A stretch of 64,000 bases of DNA from Siphonodentalium dalli. Its lineage: Eukaryota > Mollusca > Scaphopoda > Gadilida > Siphonodentaliidae. Positions 36,441 through 47,100 of the stretch are shown here, one piece after another. Location of the stretch: assembly GCA_032622095.1 (NCBI GenBank), contig CP136062.1, forward strand, positions 155,428,875 to 155,492,874, in the 5' to 3' direction. The translations under genes and the position numbers were made by a program. The notes under the pieces were generated by a model that saw only the letters and a list, made by a program, of their open reading frames with translations, did not search any database and was not told the origin of the DNA. How positions within the stretch are numbered: position 1 is the stretch's first letter; every line of letters starts with the position of its first letter.

Positions 36441-36879
36441 CAAAGCCATGAATTATACCAATATTAAACAAAATACATACAAATAAAAACACAGAAACCA
36501 GAGCGAGAGTGCAAACCATTGTGCAAACACAGATAACACATAATATCAAAATAGACAACAATACTGCTTTGAGAACAGCCAAGATATAAAACCTGTATAA
36601 AATTAGACAGCAAAATTTAATTTAATTTAACAAGGCTCCGCATATAACATTTGAAGTAGCTGGCAAATAAACCTCATGAATGATTGATAATATATTTATA
36701 ATCTGTTGAATATGGGGTCAATTCAACAAGTCGATAATTAGGTAGTTGACTTAGTAGTTGATCCCTCGCCCAACAGCCAGCCTCCCTCCAGATAGCATAC
36801 ATGGTATCCACTTCCCTCCATGCTAACATGTTCTCTCGAAGCATAGCATCGAACATTAAAAACTCAAAGATCAAACGCT
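36441..36879. other. Non-coding stretch between two LINE remnants
   Basis: AT-rich. A 66-aa minus-strand frame (36,674-36,874) lies next to the ORF1 remnant and may be its decayed tail or chance. Confidence 0.4.
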
Positions 36880-37795
36880 GTTTCCGAGAGTCAAAGATTT
36901 GACAGATTTTGGAGATTTTTGTTTTTGAACAATATGATCAACTTGCATAGATTGTTTCGGATGATCTGTCTCGACAGAGGAGACGTAATCCATTACTTGC
37001 GCTACTGGTTCTGGAACAGGAATAGTATCACTATTCCTGCACGTGCGTTGCTAGTGATACACTGACGAGTTTAGTTTGACTCTGTGTTTGAGTGCTGTCG
37101 TCAGCACACGTTTTGTAGACCCTATTGTTGAGTACGTAATCTGTGGCCGAGGACAAACTATTTTCTTAGCATCTATATATGACATATTCGTCTCAGCAAT
37201 ATATCATTGAATCTTGAATTCATACTCCAAATTGGGACATGGACGATCCATTGAAGCATGTTAACCTTGAGAGTTTGAACATTTTTTAATACTCGTACAA
37301 TCCTTATGACCAGGAATGGAAAAGTGTGCGCACCTGGTTTCTTCACTTTTACAATGTTCATGGTCATAGCCTTGACGGTTAAAACATTGAAATGGGTTTG
37401 GAACATATTTGCTTATATCCGTCTTCATATACCGAACCTTCAATGTGTCGTTGGATGGTCGCAACGACTGAAGGTCAAAAGATAAATATTCAACGGAACG
37501 ATTTGACCATCAGCTGTCTTAGTAAGTCTACGGACTTCTGGAACTCCCTGTGGTGTTCTCAGCCAATATCTCTGATTCAAAGGAATCAGATATATCGCGA
37601 ATTCTCAACACAGCTCTACTACTGTTCAATGACTTGAGAGGTGTGATCAATATTGGTGTTTGTGCAATAGATATTAATTGCATAAGAGCGTTTGCTTGAA
37701 TTTTTCTTGAACATTCGATCAGAAGAGATCCATTTAGTGGCCAGTCCTGATCGGTATGACAAATTTTAATTGTTCGGCTATGCTTTGTAGCGTTT
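36880..37795 (-). pseudogene. LINE ORF1 (gag-like) remnant with decayed zinc knuckles
   Basis: The minus strand reads DWPLNGSLLIECSRKIQANA and PLKSLNSSRAVLRIRD, then the block YVPNPFQCFNRQGYDHEHC followed by CAHFSIPGHKDC and KKCSNSQG-HAS. This is the typical ORF1 nucleic-acid-binding protein of Jockey/I-type LINEs in invertebrates, with three CCHC knuckles, here damaged (CFNC became CFNR). The tail continues as NMSYIDAKKIV. Frame changes and stops show it is inactive. It abuts repeat R copy 2. Confidence 0.78.
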
Positions 37796-37814
37796 TATCA
37801 ATCACATACTTCAC

Positions 37815-39385
37815 ACATCAGCCTCTCGGTACCTCGCCATAATGAGACAGGCGTTTACAGTATAGTATTGAAACATTTAAGCCACGAAGACGAAATTTAT
37901 GGCAAAACACACACGAAAAACAACACACAACTAGACACCAGAAACAAAATACAGCAGACGGCAGAAATGTAATCTGAAAAACTGTGAGCGACGTGGCTGA
38001 TTGATTGGACAGGGTCAACCCAACCACCCGTCTTGAAGAGATGTAGGACCAAAGAGGACCATGAGCTAAGCCGTTACCACAGGTCGATGTCTCACTTGAG
38101 ACGGCTGCCCTAGTATCCCCAGAACTCCTGCTCCACATATCAAGGGATGCACCCCTCGGCAAAAGTGGGCCACTTTAGGGGATTCTAACCCCTGGCAGTG
38201 GGACAGTAAACCTATTCTACCCGGGCCCACACGGGGAAAGATTTCTTTATTATGATCAATTGGCAGCAAGCATTAGAAAAACAGTGGTATATATGGAGAC
38301 AAGTAAGTGTTGATCGAGTTCGCATGGTGAATATCGATGCACTCCCAATGGCGATTCCTCAATAAATCACCCGAATAGGTTAAAGTGAAATGGGTTTTGT
38401 ATCAGATGCTGAAATGCGTCTACGATTAGGTTAACGTGTCGGATTTCGATAGCTGTTCAACTTAATTATAACAAGGCAAGTTTGAAAGTCACATGTGATA
38501 TTAAAGACACGTCATAGATAGGTGTCTGAAATATCAGAGCTCATGGAAATATGTATGATATGTCACTGATATGGACAGTAATGTCACCCCAAGAGCCTCG
38601 GGTTGCATTCCGTTCTCGATCGGGCGATACATATCCGCGTTGCTCTCAAGCACCGGCGATAACTGCATACTGTACTTGCATATTTGCCCAAACACGTCTG
38701 GTGTTGCCATCGCTTCCATCGATCACACCTACGCGACTATAGATCTAAAGATCCTTATTTGACATTGCTATGTGGATTATGCATGGCGGCATGTTAATCG
38801 GCGTCATTACTGTGGCATCACTGTAAACAATAATTATTCCTCCAATACCCATCTTATAACCAAGAGTACACAAGAAATTGACAAAGCATAGTGAATTGTT
38901 TGATGATAACATAAGAGAGGATCGCATATCAGGTCTAAGGTTTTGAGTCCTCTCTTAAGTGTTCAGTCTTTTGGAACCAAGAGCGTATTGGTGAGAAGAT
39001 TTAATTGCACGATATTTGAAAGTAGAAATAATTCATCAAATTGCTCTCTTAAGTTTCACAATTAGTGTTTTCCTTTAAATTATATATATATAATGTTCGA
39101 ACTTGTGTCCCTGGTATGCAGTCAGCAACAAAACATGCTAAACAGATGGGTGAGGTACATGTGGTATTGGAATCCGGTGTATGATTTACAGCTGAAATGC
39201 GGGCATATAACTATATGTCAGTACATGTATATTAATAACCTCTATATATTTTCGGCTTAGACAACGCGTTCGTATTATGTATGTTAGCTGAAATGCAGAA
39301 TATTAACTTATCAGTACAAGGTTCCACCCCGTTTTTCACAACAAAGTACCAAATTGTGTACACATGTGGATTGTCTTGTGACGGT
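37815..39385. repeat. Dispersed repeat R, copy 2
   Basis: The most complete copy beside copy 3. It starts at CATCAGCCTCTCGGTACCTC and continues into the left part of duplication copy B. The minus-strand frame 37,818-38,162 has a partner at 30,389-30,586 but no recognised domain. It sits exactly where copy B begins. Confidence 0.82.
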
Positions 39386-39830
39386 CTTGTATATAATCCA
39401 CACCAAACTGCTCAGTGCGATAATCATGGGACACAGTATCTCTGTGCACATGTTTGCTGATGACAATTAGCTGTACATTTCTGGTGACAACCCCTATTGC
39501 TTTACAACCATAATGGCACAGTGCAATTATTTTGTGAAATCGTGGATGGTGGCCAATAAACTGAAACTAATTAGTGACAAAACTGAAGAAATGTGAGTGT
39601 CTAATCTGGCATACGTAAAGAAAGTTAGCATATATGTTATGACTTTTGATGACACTCAAATTCACACTCCTACAAGCCACATATGCAAGGCAATATACAC
39701 TGAACTTCGGCGACACTGGAAAATGAGAAAATACATTCAAAACGACTCAATTTTTTAAAAACGTTAGTCATCTCTAAGTATCAGTCGACCTGACTACTAC
39801 AATTCTATTTTAATTGGTGTACTATATAAT

Positions 39831-40030
39831 CAGGTATCTCAGCGTCTGCAGAAAACTGTTGCAATGTTAGTTCTATGTCGTAGAAGATCTGACGACAGAT
39901 GCAATCTGCAAGAATTACATTGGCTACCTGTAGCAGACATAATTCTGTATATACGACGGGGAACTATCCTAGCATATATTCAATGGTATGAAACACGCGA
40001 TCCGTGGAATATATCACTTCATTCTTACAC
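39831..40030 (+). pseudogene. LINE reverse transcriptase C-terminal fragment, copy B
   Basis: Same fragment as 1594-1795, with NLQELHWLPVADIILYI intact. One difference (TTAGTT for ATAGTT) creates an ATG-like start for a 76-aa frame, but it is still only a LINE tail. Confidence 0.75.
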
Positions 40031-42533
40031 TGCCCTTCAAGTTTGTGGACATTCAATGTTAGCCATTTGCGTACTTGCCTTGAGGGCTTATTGAAATGCT
40101 ACTCTAGTGAGTAGTTTAAGAATACCAATGCTGATAAATAACTTTAAGAATAGCCATTAAATAAATAAATAAATATTACACAAACATTTCTTGTAAAAAG
40201 TTGGCAAGTCTGATTTCAAAAGGTGATCCACACCGAGTGACCAGACATCTTACTAGCATAGCTGCGCTGAATGTGGGATCCCACATTTCATCAAAACCAA
40301 GAGACAGTGAAAATTATAATGCATTCTGGAGGACTATTGCCTACATGTCTCTGATTGGTGTAGAAACCTACCAAATTATAAAAAAAATACGTCTCTTGTG
40401 AGAGAGTTTCGACAGCCCGTGCACCATGCACGCCCGCATCGCCGAAGTGAATTAAGTCACATTAACGTAGTAGATAATTATACAAATTATCGCGGTATAT
40501 TTGCTAAAACATATGGTATATAATACCAATCTCATAATGGAAAGTATCATTTGTTACGTCTTGATTATCTAACCGAGGAACGGCAAGAGTTGATGCTTGA
40601 AATTAACACATGCTTCCAATAATAATTCATACTGGAATCGCAAAGGGAAATTACTGTTTAAAGTTAAATAGCCCTAAATAAAACAAGCAAATAAGATACA
40701 ACTCGACATTCCGATTTGTTAGCACCAAATTGGGCACCACTATTTAGCAAATTCCCGCCACATTTATAGTTATATCCTTGATATAAATACTTTAATGGTG
40801 TGGTTTATAGATACACGAGTGACGGATAGACGCCGTTGGTGTCAGGGCGGGAGGGGGGGGGGGGCACATAATGAAAACAACTATATTGTAGAATTCCACT
40901 AAACTTGTATGATATATTTATAATGTATAATGTATTCAAACGTTTCAGGCGCGGGTCCAGTGGAATACATTATTTTTCTTTCTTTCGCTTTCCTTCAAGT
41001 TTATGGACATTCAATGGGAGTCATCCTTGCGTACTTGCCATGAGGGCTGATTGAAATGCTACGCGGATGAGTCTTTATTCGTCTCCATGATATACTATGG
41101 ACTTCTGTCGTACATCTCCATCAACCTTGTATAAAATGTTCTCAACGCCATGCTATAGGGAGTCTAATGGTTTAGTTTAACCATACATCAGTCGATGTCA
41201 TGGTTGGGGATCAAGGAAGGAACATGATACAAACTTCTTTGTCATCGATTGCCACCAGACGAATACATAGTGGAATTTAGATTGTACATGGCATTTAGGG
41301 TATGATTTAAAGTTGGCAAAGTGCACCGTCGAAGTGAATGATGGACCCGAAGCTCTTTATAATGTGTTTTCACTGGGGCCCGAACCATTCAATTGTATAA
41401 AGGTTACACCCCCACTATTTCAGAACCAAATAAGTCCAATATGAACATATGTGGATATTTAAGTCAGACATGAACCTATTTGTACGAGAGTGTTCTGGAA
41501 ATGTATATGTATGCGTCTATATGATATACTGCACTACATGGTGTACTTTAAAGTCACATGGCTGTATGCGCTCCGAAATACACCTAATAATATTCGCTGT
41601 AGATTTTTCCCGGTATCGAAATAGGTCGAGATATACTTCCATTTTACTGCAGTATAGTCCCAGACAGACGCATTGAACTCATACAAAATATAACTTTGAA
41701 GACGGTGTTTGTGTGCTAAACAAACAACAGCCATGTCACGGCATGGCACATTAGAGATAATTCTGTGTTACGCTATTCCTGATATTGTAGAAATAAAGAG
41801 CGTTTGTTTCACTTCTGTGCGAAAAATTTAAAACAGCTGGAAGATGTATGTGACCATGGCAATTATTTATCAGAGCATATATATGATGCCGGAATATAAA
41901 TAGTTCGTGTATCTGTCAACCTATATTATACCTCCTACTAAATTAGGCAGACAAATATTTGGAAGCTCGAATGAGCCATGTCCGTTTAACATACTAAACA
42001 CATGGTGCGTTCTAAATCAGGAATCGAAGTCGGATAAACCATATTGTAATACGACCTTGCCTAAACCTACACACAAGGCTCGTCCTGATTGGTCAGTATC
42101 CTGTATTCCCATGCAGACGCGGACCGACCTTTTGTAGTACAATTCTAGATATTTTGAATTGTACCACAAACAATGTGGTACAATCAGTGAAATGCTGCCA
42201 ACGCCTCGAAATTTCAGAAGTCAAACCATACGGCCATTGGCTAATGTCATGCTAAAGACTGAAGAAAGAGACATATAATGACTAACTACTGTATTATACT
42301 GATTTTTAGTTAAGTTAGAACAAAAATAAGTCTTAAATGAATTTGTTTGCCACAAAAACAATGGAAAGGGTTCGTCGTTCAAAAGTGACGCTATGTTTCA
42401 CTATCAGGTCTAAGAGAAGAATTGTTTGGTGGAAAATCATACCACGCAGAGCTAGAAACTGGGCTATTATATAACAGTTTGAACATATGTCACTACAATT
42501 TCGACCAAAACATACAGTCGAATTACAAAAGAA
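40031..42533. other. Non-coding upstream region of copy B with repeat D
   Basis: Counterpart of 1796-4282. It holds the short D repeat (40,032-40,105), a 12-G run (40,853-40,864) and the long D repeat (about 40,930-41,335). No gene was recognised. Confidence 0.65.
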
Positions 42534-42651
42534 ATAAATACACTGCGCATCGACGTGTATAGTATAATTTGACCACATAAACTGATTGTACTACTCCGCT
42601 TCGCGTCGTCCTACAATCAGTTTCTTTGTGGCCGATGCGCAGTGTATTTAT
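42534..42651. repeat. Palindromic hairpin element, copy B
   Basis: Arms ATAAATACACTGCGCATCG (42,534-42,552) and CGATGCGCAGTGTATTTAT (42,633-42,651) are perfect inverse repeats. The inner arms AAACTGATTGTA and TACAATCAGTTT also pair perfectly. It is a cleaner fold than copy A (4283-4400), so copy B seems closer to the ancestral state here. Confidence 0.85.
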
Positions 42652-43690
42652 GTCTTAAATAGATAAGACCAACATTTCTATAAAGTGTCGCACAATTAAC
42701 TAAACTTATATAGTCATCTCCGTGATATGATGTATTCGTTTTAAAGTATAGTTTTCATACTCATAAGAGTCGCCGATAGATAAAGGAATCGCTATATGGC
42801 TAGTTAGATGTTTCAAAGTGGGCAGATAGGCGCCGTTGGGTATGAGGAGCTAGAAAACAACAGCATTTATTATAGACATCAACATGATACTAATCGTGCG
42901 GCTTGAAGATAAAGATTTTCTGAATTGGGGTGGAGTTGATGCATTAAATTGATAAAGACGGAGTTACCGATATCAAAATGTTTGGTTAGTTTTTAAAGAT
43001 CTACAGTCCGATTTAACACCAGATGACCGAATTATCTGAGATAATGACCAGTTTACCGGGACAATGAAAAAGGAAAACTGAATTCAATTATCATCTGTTC
43101 TATGGCACGAGCGTCGCGACAATTGACAAAGGCCTACACCAGGTTTACGCGTATACAATATCATAATTGGAAATGCTGTGTACTATATTCCATGTTTGGG
43201 CAACGGAATCATAGCTTCTCTTTATCAGAGACACTCTTTAACAGAGATCGCTGGAATATTGCTCAGTCGACAGAAATTGAAGTCGACATCTGACCATCGA
43301 AACCTCCCGCTAATGGACCCAATCATCTTTATTTTGTGAATCAACGTTATTGCTGAGTACTCAGTTGTGATATAGTCTGTAAGATTACTGTGGTAATAAT
43401 CTTCTATAACCGATGTCTATTACACGTTCATTTTGTGTTTACTTCTTGACACGGGTCGAATTAATGTTTAAACTAACGACAACAATGTGATTCAGGGTAT
43501 ATGATCCATGTATAAGATTGACGTTGTATTATGCCAATTTGTGGAAAACATTAACTACCTTGACCAAATATATTCCTATCAAATGTCCCCATAAAATGTT
43601 CACGTCACTTTAACCTGGACAACGCCGGGTCACCATGCTAGTACTATATATAGCATGTAATAAAATGCGTAGGAGCTGTGAGGAACACAC
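42652..43690. other. Upstream region of RGK copy B
   Basis: Counterpart of 4401-5440, with few differences. No gene recognised. Confidence 0.5.
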
Positions 43691-43694
43691 TACT

Positions 43695-43700
43695 CACGTG
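43695..43700. promoter_or_regulatory. E-box CACGTG upstream of RGK copy B
   Basis: Conserved with copy A in the same context (ACTCACGTGACTA). Confidence 0.45.
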
Positions 43701-43764
43701 ACTATTTCTGGCAAGCAACGTTAGAATGTGATTATTTATTATAATTAGATGAGGATTCAGCGTC

Positions 43765-43776
43765 CTATATATAGAG
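43765..43776 (+). promoter_or_regulatory. TATA-like box, RGK copy B (altered)
   Basis: CTATATATAGAG replaces CTATATAAAGAG of copy A, a single A-to-T change in the TATA core. It is about 105 bp before the ATG. Confidence 0.45.
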
Positions 43777-43878
43777 TCGTAGATAGGGACACCACTCATA
43801 ACGCATTTGCAACTCATCAGTTAATAAACCATCGCTGCACATTTATATCGCACCTTCGATATCCTGTAATTTGTCAAA

Positions 43879-44152
43879 ATGTCTCGTCAAAATTATAAAA
43901 TTAATGCTGAGGATCGTGACATGTACTTCACATCAAAAGGACTGATCAACAAGGGGGATTCGATGCAGTCTCTGAGTGACGTAAGCCTAACATCAAGTAG
44001 TGGCTGTTCTGACTTCTTTTACGCAGACGAATCGGTGCTAGACAAAGAATGCTGCCGTGTAGCTATCGTAGGTTCACATGGCGTTGGGAAGACGGCGCTG
44101 ATACGACAATTTATGACGTCAGATTACGTTGGTGATGTTGACGATGTGGAAG
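43879..44152 (+). CDS. RGK copy B exon 1
   Basis: 274 bp, 51 bp shorter than in copy A and still in phase. It starts at the equivalent ATG and ends before donor GTTGGT. Confidence 0.9.
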
Positions 44153-47100
44153 GTTGGTACCGTTAATTTATTTTGATTGTTTCAAGATTCGAATGGGTAC
44201 CTAATTAGTACCTAAGGTAATTTCCAGATAATATCAATGTCAAATATAACCAGAACGAGCCACTGGCTTTTTGTCTCTGGAAGTTACATAATTATAATAC
44301 ATAATACATAACTTTGTTCAGCAAATTGAACGGCACCGATCTCCAGTACCGGGGCTGTATTCAAATCATATATTCCTTTCTTCAAATCGTCCATTGATGA
44401 ACTCGCGACTACAAAACCAGGTAAACTGTTCATGTTAGAAATTACACGTGAAAAACATATTTACGGATATCCTTTTTTAAGTATGTCCCTTGTAATTTGA
44501 GTTCATGTCCTCTGTTCCGTTTGTAATCAGCGAATACAAAATAATAACACCGGTCCGTGTTATACAAACCGTTCTGATATATAGAAACCTCGATAAAATC
44601 GCCCCTAAATCGTATATTATTCATATATTTGAGTTTTACGATGCGTAAACCAGGCATAATAATAAACGCGATGTGTTGCATCCCAAAGGGATAATTACAC
44701 TCACTTCATTTGCTGTAGTATTTTCCCCATCGATATCCAAATATTAAATGCTTTTAAATAGGGTAATTATATTGGTATGGGAATGGACGTTGCATATTAA
44801 ATTTCGCCATGACAACGCAAGGCGTCGCGGCAACGTCACTACAAAGTTCCCAATATTTAACAATAGTTCACAGTTAATCTATGTGTGTATATATAGAATA
44901 CACCCATAGTAGCCGAGAATAACAAATTTTCACCACGAGTGGTATTGTGGTTTTAACCACGAGCCTTTGGCGAGTGGTTAAAACCACAATACCACGAGTG
45001 GTGAAATTTTTTTATTCTCGGCTACTATGGGTGTATTTTGCTTATACCATAATTATTATTCTTTAGTCGCTTCGTAAATGTATTTACTGGTATTGCTACT
45101 TTGTTGTTAAAATGCAGTGACCCAAATATTCGAAGCTACCAGGAATGTGGGACACGCGTAGCAATACATACTTCAAGGTCATTCCGTGATCCGCCACTTT
45201 CTGGGGCATCAATCAACTGATATGAATACACATTCAGATTTCAATCATTGAAGATAACAGTAACAATCTATGTTTGATTTAAATGGCTGTATTTTAATAT
45301 ATTAATGACATCAAAACAATATCCAATTTTGAATAAATCTTTGAATGAATCTAACACATGAACTATTTTTTTGTTGGGAACAAAGTTGGAGTCAGTTAAA
45401 ATCCAACGTGGGAAATTCGAACATTAAAATGCACTGTTTTCATTCACTTCCTGGCAAATGGATATTTAAATTGTCAATCTGTATGTGGTTGTTGCTGAAC
45501 AAAGAAGATAAACTTCTCCCAACTGTTGACGGAATGTCAAAGTCGCGCATGTTTACGTTGACAGTTTTCGAATTTTGTGTGCAGGAAAGCACATTGCAAG
45601 ATGCAGTTTCGTTGGGTTGCACATTTTCGCTTCTTGTTGTGACTATTGAACTTTCTTGGATTGGAACTATGTCCATGGAGTGATTGGAATTACTTGACCG
45701 TGGATTAGACTTAGAGTTGTTTCCGGAGGTAAGTGTTGACATTGTGCTGCTCAATAGGAGTGAACACCTTTCCCTTTCCTTTTCACCTGATGTTGAATAA
45801 TTGTTTATACTGGCCAAATTTTTATGCCCAGTAATTGCGGCTATATCAATAGGCGCCACATCATTTTCACGAAGCTTTTGCACAAGGTGTTTTCGAGCGC
45901 TCGTATTTGTCAATCTTTTATTTTCGTCGAGACCACCTTGTTTCGCCATGACCGACATCAATGTTGAAAGTTTATTCACTCCAACTTTTTGGCGCTTAAA
46001 CCACATATCGGCAGGGTGTTCAACTGGTGTTGTACGAGGCGCGATGTAAAATGGATCCTCTGATCCATTCCATCCAGATGGCCGTTTACTGGCATACAAC
46101 ATGTATATGTAGACTGGGTTACGTTCATCGGTTTCTTCTGTGCTGTACATTTTTGGTGCAGTTTCGCGCACGTTTCTAATATCCGCGCCTGTCCTGGTTT
46201 TCGTCTGTCTCTCATTCAACTGGAGATACTGTTTTCCATCATTTGTTGTTGTCAGCATCGCGTCACCCCACTGCAAATTGTAATGCTCCTGCACTCCCCG
46301 TAAACCAAACTGCACAGTGTTATTGAACCAAAGTGTATTCAGAATAGAAATTGGCGTTTTTTCTCCAAGAATTTTCTTTTCGTACAATAGGTCTATCTCA
46401 TAGTCACAGATTGGTTCCGCTTTCTTTGGCTTATTTCCTTTGCCACACCTTTTAAACTGCTTTTGTTTAGCGATTAATGCCCTACGTGATGTTTCGAAAG
46501 AGTCATCCTGCTTGTTCATCACTGAGGTGCCATACTTGTGCCGCTTTAAATATCGATCAAAACTAGAAATTTGTCCTCTTAGTGAACTGGGCTCGAAATC
46601 AGTTCCATCTTTCCGCCGAACACTCAGAATGTACTTTGCAATTAGGGGGTCAAGCTCGATTACCGGTATCTCATGAATTTCTCTTGATTCCGACTGTGCA
46701 GCTAGAAATACCTTTAATAGTCGAATGTCAGTCATAGATTGTTTCAGTGTGTGCTTGCTTTGCTGGTCTGTGATGAAACTTTCTACACTGTCACTGTTCA
46801 ATTCAGCAAATCTCTGTGCATCATTAGGCATACTATTTGGATAGTTATGTGGAGGTGTATCTGCCTCAGCTGGCTCATTGATCACAGGACTGGTGTCTGC
46901 ATCCATTCCCATGCCATGTTCACTGTCTGCTGATTCTTCATTGTGATCATTGTGATTGTCAAATTCACCTGTACTTTCTAAATCCAAGCTATCATTGGAA
47001 TTATCATTCATTTCTGTGGTAAAATTCTGCATTAGTTCATGGTCATTAAAGATGTCGTCTAAATCACTTGCACAAGTAAAGCCTCCGAACATTTTAACAA

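Noticed and set aside
45440..47092. Recombinase ORF as a domesticated host gene (KIAA1958/QRICH1 type)
   Set aside because: It lies in a discrete insertion missing from copy A with defined borders, which favours a mobile element. Domestication would need conservation at this locus in other species.
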